64,000 bases of DNA from Pseudomonas sp. UYIF39 (GTDB taxonomy: Bacteria; Pseudomonadota; Gammaproteobacteria; Pseudomonadales; Pseudomonadaceae), in the NCBI RefSeq assembly GCF_029963765.1, contig NZ_JALBYU010000024.1, forward strand, positions 37,233 through 101,232, read 5' to 3'. Both the position numbers and the translations under genes were made by a program. Below the pieces are notes generated by a model. That model was not told where the DNA came from and did not search any database. It saw only the letters and a list, made by a program, of their open reading frames with translations. Of this stretch, positions 33,448 through 42,850 are shown in pieces. Positions within the stretch are counted from its first letter, which is position 1. Every line of letters starts with the position of its first letter.

Positions 33448-34236
33448 TTAGTTAGAGCTGACCGCCGAACGCGGGATCACCGGTTGGTTGTCGTTGGAAA
33501 TGGTCACTTCCACCCGCCGGTTCATCGCACGGCCCGAGACGCTGCTGTTCTCGGCCACCGGGTATTCCTTGCCGTAACCCTGGGCCACTATGCGCGCTGG
33601 ATCGACACCCATCTTGATCAGAGCCACTTGCACGGAAGTCGCACGCCGTTCGGACAGCGACTGGTTGTAGTTCTCGGCACCCGTGCTGTCGGTATAGCCT
33701 TCGATAATCACTTTACGGTCCGAGTTTTCCTGTAGGAACTGGGCCAGTTTGTTGATATTCACCAGGCCGCTGGATTTCAGGTCGGCCTTGTTGGTGGCGA
33801 ACAACACGTCACCGAACGTCACCAAGGTACCGCGATCGGTCTGCTTGGCGTTCAGGCTGTTCTGCAATTGTTTGATCTGCGCGTCGCGGGCATCCAGACG
33901 AGCCTGGGCACGCTGCGCGGAAGCATTTTTCAGATTGGCTTCGGCGTTGCGCAGGGCGATGGTCTGTTTCGCCACTTCAACACGTTGATTGGTCAGGTAA
34001 GCCAGTTGGTCGACCTTGGCCTGGTCTTCTTTGTCCTGGTACGCCTTGTTGGCCTTGTCCAGGTAATCGCTGGCTTCTTTGGTTTCCAGCGCCGCGACTT
34101 TGCTGGCTTGCGGGTTGGTTTGCAGACCGGTGTAGTTGCTACGGGCCTGTTCCAGGTTCGCGTTCGGCGGCGTGGAGCAGGCAGCCAGTGCAACGCTTGC
34201 GGCCAGCAGGGCAGGGATCATCAATTGTTTACGCAT
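33448..34236 (-). CDS. lptF: OmpA-family lipoprotein LptF
   Basis: A 262-residue outer-membrane lipoprotein (lipobox LAAC, Cys20). An N-terminal helical coiled-coil part (KANKAYQDKEDQAKVDQL ... NAEANLKNASAQRAQARLDA) precedes a C-terminal OmpA-like peptidoglycan-binding domain with VIIEGYTDSTGAENYNQS and ARIVAQGYGKEYPV. LptF of P. aeruginosa, described as an OmpA-like lipoprotein linked to survival in harsh environments, has the same layout and position. The DUF4398 gene lies just upstream on the same strand and probably shares the operon. Confidence 0.86.
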   Translation of the reverse strand: MRKQLMIPALLAASVALAACSTPPNANLEQARSNYTGLQTNPQASKVAALETKEASDYLDKANKAYQDKEDQAKVDQLAYLTNQRVEVAKQTIALRNAEANLKNASAQRAQARLDARDAQIKQLQNSLNAKQTDRGTLVTFGDVLFATNKADLKSSGLVNINKLAQFLQENSDRKVIIEGYTDSTGAENYNQSLSERRATSVQVALIKMGVDPARIVAQGYGKEYPVAENSSVSGRAMNRRVEVTISNDNQPVIPRSAVSSN

Positions 34237-34284
34237 GGTGGTTTCGTCCTTTTAGTCGAGTAAGAAGTGCGTCGTGCCGGCCGC

Positions 34285-34698
34285 TTATTGAACGGTGCGC
34301 TGGCTTTCCTGACGCAGTTCTTGAACACCTTTCTGAGAGTCCTTCACAGCCTGTTCAGCTTTCAACGCCTGGGCTTTGCGTTCAGCCACACGAGCGTCCC
34401 ACTCGGCCTGTTCGGCCAGGACTTTGGCTTCGTCATACTTTTTGTCGTGCATGGCGATTTCGGCTTGTTTGAGCTTGTCCTGCGCGGACTTCATTTCCAC
34501 TGCCGCGAATTCGGTACCGCCAGCACTGACTGCGCTGTTGACCGCCGATTCCGTCACGGCGAATTGCTCGCTTGGCGGGTTACCGGCACAACCGGCCAGA
34601 ACGAGGCTGCTGCCGATGGCCAGTGCAGCCAGTTTCAGGCTACGCAGAGGGGGGAACGAGGATTTGGCAGTTCGGGTCTTCATGGTCTTCAACTCCAT
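34285..34698 (-). CDS. DUF4398 lipoprotein
   Basis: 137 residues from the ATG at 34698 (MELKTMKTRTAK), after AGGAG. The ATG at 34683 (MKTRTAK) with GGAG is an alternative. The lipobox is LAGC. The mature protein is a charged helical hairpin (AVEMKSAQDKLKQAEIAMHD), rich in Ala, Lys and Glu, typical of DUF4398 proteins found beside OmpA-like lipoproteins. It may form a coiled coil with LptF in the periplasm. That partnership is inferred from adjacency (48 bp). Confidence 0.78.
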   Translation of the reverse strand: MELKTMKTRTAKSSFPPLRSLKLAALAIGSSLVLAGCAGNPPSEQFAVTESAVNSAVSAGGTEFAAVEMKSAQDKLKQAEIAMHDKKYDEAKVLAEQAEWDARVAERKAQALKAEQAVKDSQKGVQELRQESQRTVQ

Positions 34699-34973
34699 TG
34701 GAAAAACTCCTGAAAAACTTAAAAATCCATCCTGGGCATGGAGCCGCAACTTTCAATTTCCGGGGGTGTTTTGAAACGGCCGTCCCAGGCGTGGTTAATG
34801 GGTGTGACCCAAGGCGTTTTTCGAAAGTTCAGAGAATATGACTCATTGCCCGAAAAAACTTTGACCGGGCGGACAAGGCTCTAAACCGGGAATTCTTCCC
34901 GCAATCAGCAGTATTCCCGGCCCTGTAGGGGGCCTGGAATACGCATTTTTGGAGGGGGAAAGAAGTGTGGTAA

Positions 34974-35318
34974 TCAGTGTTTCTGTTTGTCGTCGACGGC
35001 CGACAAATCGTGCAAATGACGACGGGACAATGCCAGAAAACGCGGAGTCGGACCGACGTCTTCGTACAGCGGATCACCTTCTTCGTCGGTTGCCACGACG
35101 GTCGAGCCCTTCACATACGGAAAGCTCTTTTCGAGCTCTTCCAGGGCGGCGCCGATCAGCTCGCCGAGCAGTTCTTCGGGTTGCCGTTTGGGGTACATAT
35201 CGATAATGGCCGCCAGCCGTGCGGCGGCCTCCACATCCAGGTGAATCGAGTATCCGGTGTCGGTCAGGCGACCCTTGGCGTTTTCTTCCCAGTGATGGGC
35301 AAGCTCGCGGATTTTCAT
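34974..35318 (-). CDS. Conserved Pseudomonas protein of unknown function (pilin-assembly-like annotation in relatives)
   Basis: 114 residues from the ATG at 35318 (MKIRELAHHWEENAKGR) with GAGGT eight bases upstream. The frame extends to 35423 but the added part shows no conservation signal. It contains a block of mixed helix (VEAAARLAAIIDMYPKRQPEELLGELIGAALEELE) and an acidic central loop. It has no signal peptide or membrane span. Some relatives are labelled pilin assembly proteins, but I see nothing here that supports a pilus role. It lies alone next to a long non-coding inverted repeat. Confidence 0.7.
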   Translation of the reverse strand: MKIRELAHHWEENAKGRLTDTGYSIHLDVEAAARLAAIIDMYPKRQPEELLGELIGAALEELEKSFPYVKGSTVVATDEEGDPLYEDVGPTPRFLALSRRHLHDLSAVDDKQKH

Positions 35319-35470
35319 AGTGACCTCAATGCGCACCTGCTCGTGGCAGGCGGTGTCAGTGTCCGGCAATGGCCGGCGACAGCCGTTGTACGGCTTACTC
35401 TTCAGACTAGCTTTAACGCCCAAGGTTTAAAGTCCCTTCGTCGTCTAATGCCGTTGGGGGGATTGGGTGT

Positions 35471-36129
35471 ATATCCGTTTCTGCGGTGATGGCTGATTAC
35501 GGTTTCGCTTTTTCAGCGAGTCACTTTCGAAAAGCGCGAAAGTAACCAAAGCGCTCTTGCCACTTTCGTTCGGTGCCTCGCCTAGGCTCGGCATGCCCTC
35601 GCTCCGGTCCTGCTCCGTGGGCCCGCCGCCATCGGCCATCCATGGCCGGGGGCGGCTAACCCGGCATCCATGCCGGGTTGCCCACTGCGCAGAACCTCCA
35701 CTCGGCCTCTCGAGGCGGCGGTGCATCAAGATCAAAAGCTGCAGGCGAGCTAACGCTCGGCCTGTTGAGTGGTGAGGGGCGTGCGTACATCGCCTCCCCC
35801 TGTAGGAGCTGTCGAGTGAAACGAGGCTGCGATCTTTTGATCTTGCTGTGGCTGTGGCTGTGGCTTTTGATTTTGATCTGTTGCCCCTTTCCCAGAGGCC
35901 GAACGCAGGCGTTGCGCAGGGGGCACCGCGGCAAGGATGCCGCGGTAGCCGCCCCCGGCCATGGATGGCCGATGGCGGCGGGCCCCCGGAGCAATGCCGG
36001 AGTGAGGGCATGCCGAGCCTAGGCGAGGCACCGAATGGCGGGGCAAGAGCCCTTGGTTACTTGGGGCTTTTCCAAGTGACTCGCTGTAAGAGCGAAACCG
36101 CCCGCCGCCGTTACCGAAGAAACGGATAT
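35471..36129. repeat. Long imperfect inverted repeat, about 210-bp arms
   Basis: The left arm (35471-35680, from ATATCCGTTTCT) reads inward as the imperfect reverse complement of the right arm (35922-36129, ending AGAAACGGATAT). Shared blocks include GGTGCCTCGCCTAGGCTCGG and GGCCATCCATGGCCGGGGGC. The 240-bp centre holds three GCTGTG units (35844-35861). Open frames across it are repeat-derived and not genes. The 35319-36259 stretch otherwise holds only the ppc promoter region. I recall such repeats from P. fluorescens genomes. Confidence 0.8.
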
Positions 36130-36259
36130 GTACCCCACCAATCCCAATCCCCAATAGCATTCCCATCGTCGTCCGCTTGTAAGAACCGCTTTACAGCGGC
36201 ACTCTCTAACGCAAGAGCATGGACACCAAGTCACCCGGATTTTCGCTGGAGAACTGCTG

Positions 36260-38890
36260 ATGACCGATATTGATGCACGCTTGCGCGAGGACGTTCACCT
36301 GTTGGGTGAGCTGTTGGGCAACACCATTCGTGAACAGTACGGGGACGGTTTTCTCGACAAGATCGAGCAGATCCGCAAGGGCGCCAAGGCCGACCGTCGC
36401 GGCTCGATGGACGCTGAACTGAGCGCCAGCCTCAACCAATTGAGCGAAGAAGAGTTGCTGCCGGTGGCGCGGGCGTTCAACCAGTTTCTCAACCTGGCCA
36501 ATATCGCCGAGCAATATCAGCTGATTCACCGTCGCGAAGAGTCACAGCCTGCGCCGTTCGAAGCGCGCGTACTGCCGGAACTGCTCGCCCGCCTGAGTGC
36601 TGAAGGTCATGGCGCCGAATCCCTGGCCCGGCAACTGGGGAGGCTGGAGATCGAACTGGTCCTCACCGCGCACCCGACCGAAGTGGCGCGCCGCACGCTG
36701 ATCCAGAAGTACGACGCCATTGCCGCGCAACTGGCCGCTCAGGACCATCGCGATCTGACCACTGCCGAACGCGAGCAGATTCACACCAAGTTGCAGCGCC
36801 TGATCGCCGAAGCCTGGCACACCGAAGAAATCCGCCGCACCCGCCCGACGCCGGTGGATGAAGCCAAGTGGGGCTTCGCAGTGATCGAGCATTCGCTGTG
36901 GCAGGCGATCCCCAACTATTTGCGCAAGGCCGATAAAGCCCTGCATGACGCGACTGGCCTGCACTTGCCACTGGAGGCAGCGCCGATTCGCTTTGCCTCG
37001 TGGATGGGCGGTGACCGCGATGGCAACCCCAACGTGACCGCCGCCGTGACCCGTGAAGTCTTGCTGCTGGCGCGGTGGATGGCCGCTGACTTGTACCTGC
37101 GCGATGTCGATCACCTGGCGGCCGAGTTGTCGATGCAGCAGGCCAGCGACGACTTGAAGGCCAAGGCCGGGGACAGCGCCGAACCTTACCGCGCGGTGCT
37201 TAAACAGCTGCGTGACCGCCTGCGCGCGACGCGTAGCTGGGCTCACGCCTCCTTGACGAAGACCACGCCGGCACCCGCCGATGTGTTGCAAAACAACCGC
37301 GAACTGCTCGATCCGCTGGAGCTGTGCTTCCACTCGCTGCATGAGTGCGGCATGGGCGTGATCGCTGATGGTCCGCTGCTCGATTGCCTGCGCCGGGCGG
37401 TGACGTTCGGGTTGTTCCTGGTGCGGCTCGATGTGCGTCAGGATTCGACGCGACATACCGCGGCCATGAACGAGATCACTGATTACCTGGGCCTGGGCCG
37501 CTACGAGGACTGGAGCGAGGAAGAGCGTATCGCCTTCCTGATTCGTGAGCTGAACAACCGCCGGCCGTTACTGCCGGCGTACTTCAAGCCGTCCGCCGAC
37601 ACCGCTGAAGTGTTGGCGACCTGCCGGGAAATCGCTGCCGCGCCGGGTGCTTCGCTTGGGTCGTATGTTATCTCCATGGCCGGCGCCGCTTCCGACGTGC
37701 TGGCCGTACAACTGCTGCTCAAAGAGTCTGGCGTGTTGCGTCCGATGCGCGTGGTGCCGCTGTTCGAGACCCTTGCTGACCTCGACAACGCCGGCCCGGT
37801 GATTGAAAAGCTCTTGCTACTTCCGGGTTATCGCTCGCGCCTGCAAGGGCCGCAGGAAGTGATGATTGGCTACTCCGACTCGGCCAAGGACGCCGGCACG
37901 ACGGCAGCGGCCTGGGCGCAGTATCGGGCGCAGGAGCGCTTGGTCGACATCTGCCGCGAGCAGCAAGTGGAACTGCTGTTGTTCCACGGTCGCGGTGGCA
38001 CCGTGGGTCGCGGCGGCGGCCCGGCACACGCGGCGATTCTGTCGCAGCCGCCGGGTTCGGTGGCGGGGCGTTTCCGTACCACCGAGCAGGGGGAAATGAT
38101 TCGTTTCAAATTCGGCCTGCCAGACATCGCCGAGCAGAACCTCAATCTGTACCTGGCAGCGGTATTGGAAGCGACCTTGCTACCGCCGCCACCACCGGAG
38201 CCTGCCTGGCGCAATCTGATGGACGAATTGGCCGCCGACGGTGTCAGCGCTTATCGCGCCGTGGTGCGGGAAAATCCGCAATTCGTTGAGTATTTCCGCC
38301 AGTCCACCCCGGAGCAGGAACTGGGACGCTTGCCGTTGGGCAGTCGCCCGGCCAAGCGCCGCGCTGGCGGGATTGAAAGCCTGCGGGCGATCCCGTGGAT
38401 CTTCGGCTGGACCCAGACGCGTCTGATGTTGCCGGCGTGGCTTGGCTGGGAAGCAGCGCTGAGCAAGGCGCTGGAGCGCGGCGAAGGCGAGCTGCTGGGG
38501 CAGATGCGCGAGCAGTGGCCGTTCTTCCGCACGCGCATCGATATGCTGGAAATGGTGTTGGCCAAGGCCGATGCCGATATCGCCCGGTCTTACGATGAGC
38601 GTTTGGTCGAGCCGGATCTGCTCCCTTTGGGGGCGCATTTACGCGACCTATTGTCGCAGGCGTGCTCGGTGGTCCTGGGGCTGACCGGTCAGTCGCAGCT
38701 ACTGGCACATAGCCCAGCCACGCTTGAATTTATCCGCTTGCGCAACACTTACCTCGACCCTCTTCATCTATTGCAGGCTGAGTTGTTGGCGCGTTCGCGA
38801 CAACAGGAAGTGGCACAGGGCAGCCCGGTAGAACAGGCGCTGCTGGTGTCTGTGGCGGGGATTGCCGCCGGTTTGCGTAATACCGGCTAA
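36260..38890 (+). CDS. ppc: Phosphoenolpyruvate carboxylase
   Basis: An 876-residue enzyme that carboxylates PEP to oxaloacetate, replenishing the TCA cycle in the cytoplasm. Both signature regions are present, LVLTAHPTEVARRTL with the catalytic His, and LLFHGRGGTVGRGGGP. The C terminus ends GIAAGLRNTG, the conserved ending of the family. The ATG at 36260 follows CTGGAGAACTGCTG. The length matches the bacterial norm. It stands alone, with an inverted repeat before it and adk 290 bp after. Confidence 0.97.
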   Translation: MTDIDARLREDVHLLGELLGNTIREQYGDGFLDKIEQIRKGAKADRRGSMDAELSASLNQLSEEELLPVARAFNQFLNLANIAEQYQLIHRREESQPAPFEARVLPELLARLSAEGHGAESLARQLGRLEIELVLTAHPTEVARRTLIQKYDAIAAQLAAQDHRDLTTAEREQIHTKLQRLIAEAWHTEEIRRTRPTPVDEAKWGFAVIEHSLWQAIPNYLRKADKALHDATGLHLPLEAAPIRFASWMGGDRDGNPNVTAAVTREVLLLARWMAADLYLRDVDHLAAELSMQQASDDLKAKAGDSAEPYRAVLKQLRDRLRATRSWAHASLTKTTPAPADVLQNNRELLDPLELCFHSLHECGMGVIADGPLLDCLRRAVTFGLFLVRLDVRQDSTRHTAAMNEITDYLGLGRYEDWSEEERIAFLIRELNNRRPLLPAYFKPSADTAEVLATCREIAAAPGASLGSYVISMAGAASDVLAVQLLLKESGVLRPMRVVPLFETLADLDNAGPVIEKLLLLPGYRSRLQGPQEVMIGYSDSAKDAGTTAAAWAQYRAQERLVDICREQQVELLLFHGRGGTVGRGGGPAHAAILSQPPGSVAGRFRTTEQGEMIRFKFGLPDIAEQNLNLYLAAVLEATLLPPPPPEPAWRNLMDELAADGVSAYRAVVRENPQFVEYFRQSTPEQELGRLPLGSRPAKRRAGGIESLRAIPWIFGWTQTRLMLPAWLGWEAALSKALERGEGELLGQMREQWPFFRTRIDMLEMVLAKADADIARSYDERLVEPDLLPLGAHLRDLLSQACSVVLGLTGQSQLLAHSPATLEFIRLRNTYLDPLHLLQAELLARSRQQEVAQGSPVEQALLVSVAGIAAGLRNTG

Positions 38891-39178
38891 GGTTTTCGTC
38901 GTGGGCAAGGCACTCGGCGCAAGCGTCGAGTTGCCTGTGGGCGAGGGCTTGAAAAGTGCTGCCAGGCGACAGTTAGTGATGGGGTTGCGACTAGGGTTAC
39001 CCCGACGAAAGGCCACATCAAGCGCGGGTTTCTCCGACTTTCGGCGGCTTGTGTGCTCCGGGCCTGCTGTGTATCTTGATCAGCCTTTGACCGTTTGGGC
39101 GGTCACGACCCTTTTTTTGAGATTGGCCCCACGAGGCGAATCTGACGTTATCTATATAAAAAATTGAGGAGCACATCG

Positions 39179-39829
39179 ATGCGCGTCATTCTGCTGGGAG
39201 CTCCCGGGGCCGGTAAAGGTACTCAGGCTAAGTTCATCACCGAGAAATTCGGCATTCCGCAAATCTCCACCGGCGACATGCTGCGTGCCGCAGTCAAGGC
39301 TGGCACCGAGCTGGGCCTGATCGCCAAGAGCGTCATGGACAGCGGTGGTCTGGTTTCCGATGACCTGATCATCAATCTGGTCAAGGAACGCATCAGCCAG
39401 GCCGATTGCGCCAACGGTTTCCTGTTCGACGGTTTCCCGCGCACCATTCCTCAGGCTGAAGCCCTGGTGAAAGCCGGCGTGGAGCTGGATCACGTGGTCG
39501 AAATCGCCGTCGATGACGAAGAAATCGTTCAGCGTATCGCTGGTCGTCGCGTTCACGAGGCCAGCGGCCGCGTGTACCACACCGTTTACAACCCGCCGAA
39601 AATCGCCGGCAAGGACGACATCACCGGTGAAGCGCTGGTGCAGCGCAAGGACGACACTGAAGAAACCGTGCGTCATCGCCTGTCCGTCTACCATTCCCAG
39701 ACCAAGCCTTTGGTCGAGTTCTACCAGACGCTGTCTGCTGCTACTGACGGCAAGCCGAAGTACAGCCACATTGCGGGCGTCGGCTCAGTTGAAGTGATCA
39801 CCGGCAAGGTGCTTGAAGCTCTGAGCTGA
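39179..39829 (+). CDS. adk: Adenylate kinase
   Basis: A 216-residue long-form adenylate kinase balancing ATP, ADP and AMP. The P-loop GAPGAGKGTQ starts at residue 7. The AMP-binding QISTGDMLR and the lid segment (GRRVHEASGRVYHTVYNPPK) are intact, without the zinc-cysteines seen in Gram-positive enzymes. The ATG at 39179 follows TGAGGAGCAC. A frame five codons longer begins at 39164 but has no binding site. A terminator follows. Confidence 0.97.
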   Translation: MRVILLGAPGAGKGTQAKFITEKFGIPQISTGDMLRAAVKAGTELGLIAKSVMDSGGLVSDDLIINLVKERISQADCANGFLFDGFPRTIPQAEALVKAGVELDHVVEIAVDDEEIVQRIAGRRVHEASGRVYHTVYNPPKIAGKDDITGEALVQRKDDTEETVRHRLSVYHSQTKPLVEFYQTLSAATDGKPKYSHIAGVGSVEVITGKVLEALS

Positions 39830-39851
39830 AAAGTCTGAATCGCTTCATCTT

Positions 39852-39875
39852 CTACGGCCCGCTTGCGGGCCGTAG
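39852..39875 (+). terminator. Terminator after adk
   Basis: CTACGGCCCGC and GCGGGCCGTAG form an 11-bp perfect stem with a TT loop, followed by TTGTTT. Confidence 0.85.
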
Positions 39876-39922
39876 TTGTTTATACTGGCGCACTTTTTCT
39901 GACCTCTCTTACGGAAACATCG

Positions 39923-40597
39923 ATGAGCACCTTGCTGGCCCTGGACACCGCGACTGAAGCTTGCTCCGTTGCCTTGCTGCATGACGGTAAAGTCACAAGC
40001 CATTACGAGGTGATCCCGCGCCTGCATGCGCAGAAGCTGCTGCCGATGATTCAGCAGTTGCTGGCGGATGCCGGGACCACCCTGCAAGCGGTCGATGCCA
40101 TCGCGTTCGGCCGTGGACCGGGTGCGTTCACCGGCGTGCGGATCGCCATCGGCGTGGTGCAGGGGCTGGCGTTTGCGCTGGATCGTCCGGTGTTGCCAGT
40201 ATCGAACCTGGCCGTGTTGGCGCAGCGGGCCTATCGCGAACACGGCGTGAGCCAGGTCGCGGCCGCCATCGATGCGCGCATGGACGAAGTGTATTGGGGC
40301 TGCTACCGCGAAACGGCGGGGGAGATGCGGCTGGTCGGCAATGAAGCGGTGCTGGCGCCGGAAGTGGCCGCGTTGCCGGCTGACGCCAGCGGTGAGTGGT
40401 TTGGCGCCGGCACTGGCTGGGGTTATGCCGAGCGAATCGCCGTCAGCCTGACCGGGCAGGATGCGGGCATGCTGCCTCACGCTGAGGACCTGCTGACACT
40501 GGCGCGTTTTGCCTGGGCGCGTGGTGAGGCGATCGTGGCTGATGAGGCTCAGCCGGTTTATTTGCGGGATAAGGTTGCGACCCCAAAGGCGCGTTAA
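39923..40597 (+). CDS. tsaB: tRNA threonylcarbamoyladenosine biosynthesis protein TsaB
   Basis: A 224-residue partner of TsaD/TsaE in making the t6A37 modification of ANN-decoding tRNAs. The N-terminal ASKHA fold reads MSTLLALDTATEACSVALL. The conserved block AIAFGRGPGAFTGVRIAIGV follows at residues 60-80. The ATG at 39923 has GGAAACATCG upstream. A longer frame to 39863 includes the adk terminator and is not used. A PAO1-like order adk-tsaB is kept. Confidence 0.93.
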   Translation: MSTLLALDTATEACSVALLHDGKVTSHYEVIPRLHAQKLLPMIQQLLADAGTTLQAVDAIAFGRGPGAFTGVRIAIGVVQGLAFALDRPVLPVSNLAVLAQRAYREHGVSQVAAAIDARMDEVYWGCYRETAGEMRLVGNEAVLAPEVAALPADASGEWFGAGTGWGYAERIAVSLTGQDAGMLPHAEDLLTLARFAWARGEAIVADEAQPVYLRDKVATPKAR

Positions 40598-40619
40598 TTC
40601 AATTGCACCGAGTTGGCCT

Positions 40620-40686
40620 CATCGCGAGCAAGCTCGCTCCCACAGGGTTTACGCTAATCCCTGTGGGAGCTTGCTCGCGATGGCGG
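40620..40686. repeat. REP palindrome pair with short spacer
   Basis: CATCGCGAGCAAGCTCGCTC and GAGCTTGCTCGCGATGGCGG face each other with only about 20 bases between, after tsaB. Confidence 0.85.
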
Positions 40687-40827
40687 CCTGCGCAACGCAG
40701 CCAATCGTCAGTTTCTACCCGCCCGTTTTAAACCTTTTCCATTTTCTGTGTTCTAGTTATCACTCGGCGGTTTGCGTAGTGGGTTTTGCGCCACTAAACT
40801 GCCATCATTGATCCCGGACATGTACTC

Positions 40828-41133
40828 ATGCGTATAGACGGCGTTCCCTCTCAGTCCTACCCCATCAAGCGCAAGCCTCGCAAAGGCCCTGTGGCGGATG
40901 ACGACTACGTCGATATCGACGGCGAGCTGGAAATTCCATCCGAAGAGCAAATGGCTGCCCGCGCTGCCAAAGCCTCTGCGCAACGTTTGAGCAATCTCCC
41001 CGCCCGTCAACAAGACATGCTTTATCACCGTGCCATGAGCAGCAGTGTCGCGAAGGCCCTGGCCAGCTACCTGAGCACCGCCGGTTTTGTTGATTGGGAT
41101 TCCGATGTGCTGGGCCTCGACCTGTACATCTGA
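40828..41133 (+). CDS. Conserved hypothetical protein upstream of the DUF72 gene
   Basis: 101 residues starting MRIDGVPSQSYPIKRKPRKG. A basic N terminus and an acidic patch (DDDYVDIDGELEIPSEEQM) are followed by a helical segment (RAAKASAQRLSNLPARQQDM). It has no signal peptide or membrane span. Its stop TGA overlaps the DUF72 start ATG (TGATG), so the two are translationally coupled. The PAO1 equivalent is also hypothetical (recalled). I cannot name a function. Confidence 0.75.
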   Translation: MRIDGVPSQSYPIKRKPRKGPVADDDYVDIDGELEIPSEEQMAARAAKASAQRLSNLPARQQDMLYHRAMSSSVAKALASYLSTAGFVDWDSDVLGLDLYI

Positions 41134-41993
41134 TGCGGCTGCCTTACTACCTGGGCTGTCCGTCTTGGAGTGAGAACGCCTGGCGCGACTACCTGTATCC
41201 GCCGGACGCCAAACCCGCTGAATTTTTGAATCTCTATTCCCAAGTGTTTAACGCCGTGGAAGGCAATACGACCTTCTACGCGAGCCCGGCTGCGACCACC
41301 GTGCAGCGTTGGGCCGAGACCATGCCCGAACATTTTCGCTTCACTGCCAAGTTCCCCGGTGACATCAGCCACAGCGGTGACCTGCGCGAACAATTGACCG
41401 CTGCCGAAACCTTCCTGCAATTGCTCAGCCCCCTCGGCGAACGGGTTTCACCGCTGTGGCTGCAACTGTCCAAAAGCTTTACGCCGCAGCGACTGTCGGA
41501 GCTTGCCGGTTTTATCGATGCTGTGGACCGGCCTCTGGCGGTTGAAGTGCGGCATGACGAGTTCTTCGCCAAGGGCGATGCCGAGAGAATGCTCAATCGC
41601 CTGCTACTGGATCGCGGTGTCGAGCGTATCTGCCTCGATCCCCGCGCGCTGTTCAGCTGCACATCGACCGATCCTTCTGTACTTCACGCCCAATCGAAAA
41701 AGCCCAGGGTGCCGCCCCGTCCGGCAGCCTTCACGCAATGTCCGCAGGTGCGCTTCATTGGCCATCCGCAGCTTGAGGCCAACGACCCGTTCCTGCTGCC
41801 GTGGGTCGAGAAAATCGCCGTGTGGATCGAAGAGGGTCGTACGCCTTATATCTTCCTGCACACCGCCGACAACCTGCTGGCCGCCAAACTGGCGCAACGT
41901 TTCCACGCAAAACTGATGCTGCGTTTACCTGGCCTGCCGCCGCTGCCTGAGCTATACAGAGAGCCCGCTTCCGAGCAACTTGGCCTGCTCTGA
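41133..41993 (+). CDS. DUF72 family protein
   Basis: A 286-residue protein of the DUF72 (YecE-like) family, a predicted TIM-barrel of unknown activity. The family start YYLGCPSWSENAWRDYLYPP and the blocks NAVEGNTTFYASP, FTAKFPGDISH and LAVEVRHDEFF are visible. The ATG at 41133 overlaps the preceding stop, which fixes the start. Nothing suggests a specific substrate. The following gene begins 33 bp on. Confidence 0.82.
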   Translation: MRLPYYLGCPSWSENAWRDYLYPPDAKPAEFLNLYSQVFNAVEGNTTFYASPAATTVQRWAETMPEHFRFTAKFPGDISHSGDLREQLTAAETFLQLLSPLGERVSPLWLQLSKSFTPQRLSELAGFIDAVDRPLAVEVRHDEFFAKGDAERMLNRLLLDRGVERICLDPRALFSCTSTDPSVLHAQSKKPRVPPRPAAFTQCPQVRFIGHPQLEANDPFLLPWVEKIAVWIEEGRTPYIFLHTADNLLAAKLAQRFHAKLMLRLPGLPPLPELYREPASEQLGLL

Positions 41994-42026
41994 AGCGGAT
42001 TCCCTGCCCTTTTCAGGAGCCTGCCA

Positions 42027-42848
42027 ATGGATGCGCAAACCCTTCGAGCCCAAGCGTTTAAAGCACTGCACGAACGCGCGGGGGCTTTTGTCATTCCTAA
42101 CCCGTGGGATGCCGGCTCGGCGAAAATGCTCGCCAGCCTTGGTTTCGAAGCGCTGGCGACCACCAGTGCCGGTTACGCCTTTTCCAACGCCCGCCCCGAT
42201 GGCGCGCTGACGCTGGACGACACCCTGGCAAACGTTCGGGCGATTGTTGCGGCAACCGATCTGCCCGTCGCCGTCGATCTGGAAAACGGCTTCGCTGATG
42301 ATCCAGCCGAATGCGCACAGAGTATTTTGCGTGCGGCAGAGGCCGGTGCGGTTGGCGGCTCTATCGAAGATGCCACCGGCCGTGAAGAAGCGCCGATCTA
42401 CTGCTTCGAGCATGCCGTCGCGCGCATCGAGGCTGCCGTGGCAGCCGCTCGCAGCTTGCCGTTTCCCTTTATGTTGACCGCTCGCGCGGAGAACTTTCTG
42501 CACGGCAATCCTGATCTCGCCGATACCATTCGCCGCTTGCAGGCGTTTGCCGAGGCGGGTGCCGACGTACTGTATGCGCCGGGTCTGCGCAGTGCTGAAG
42601 ATGTGTTGGCGGTGGTCCGTGCCGTGGCGCCGAAACCGGTGAATGTGTTGATGTCTGGCGGACTGAAATTGACGGTCGAGCAGTTGAGCGAAATGGGCGT
42701 CAAGCGGATTAGCGTCGGTTCGGCGCTGGCCTTGGCAGCGTATGGCGAGTTTTTCCGCGCTGCCCAAGAGATCAAGACGTCGGGTACGTTCGGGTTCACG
42801 TCGCGGTCCATGCCGTACGCCCAGGCCAATCAATTGTTCAAAGGCTGA
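42027..42848 (+). CDS. Isocitrate lyase/phosphoenolpyruvate mutase family protein
   Basis: A 273-residue enzyme of the ICL/PEPM superfamily, which makes or breaks C-C or C-P bonds next to a carboxylate using magnesium. Family motifs include VIPNPWDAGSAKML, the metal-binding VDLENGFADD, and GGSIEDATG. The loop that carries the catalytic Cys in true isocitrate lyases (KKCGH) is absent, so it is not AceA. Oxaloacetate decarboxylase-like or methylisocitrate-related activity is possible. The gene follows DUF72 and precedes the extensin-like gene by two bases. Confidence 0.82.
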   Translation: MDAQTLRAQAFKALHERAGAFVIPNPWDAGSAKMLASLGFEALATTSAGYAFSNARPDGALTLDDTLANVRAIVAATDLPVAVDLENGFADDPAECAQSILRAAEAGAVGGSIEDATGREEAPIYCFEHAVARIEAAVAAARSLPFPFMLTARAENFLHGNPDLADTIRRLQAFAEAGADVLYAPGLRSAEDVLAVVRAVAPKPVNVLMSGGLKLTVEQLSEMGVKRISVGSALALAAYGEFFRAAQEIKTSGTFGFTSRSMPYAQANQLFKG

Positions 42849-42850
42849 CG

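Noticed and set aside
35445..36273. Several open frames of 70-190 codons around the long inverted repeat
   Set aside because: Translations are Pro/Arg/Gly-rich, mirror each other across the repeat arms, and lack starts with binding sites, so they come from the repeat.
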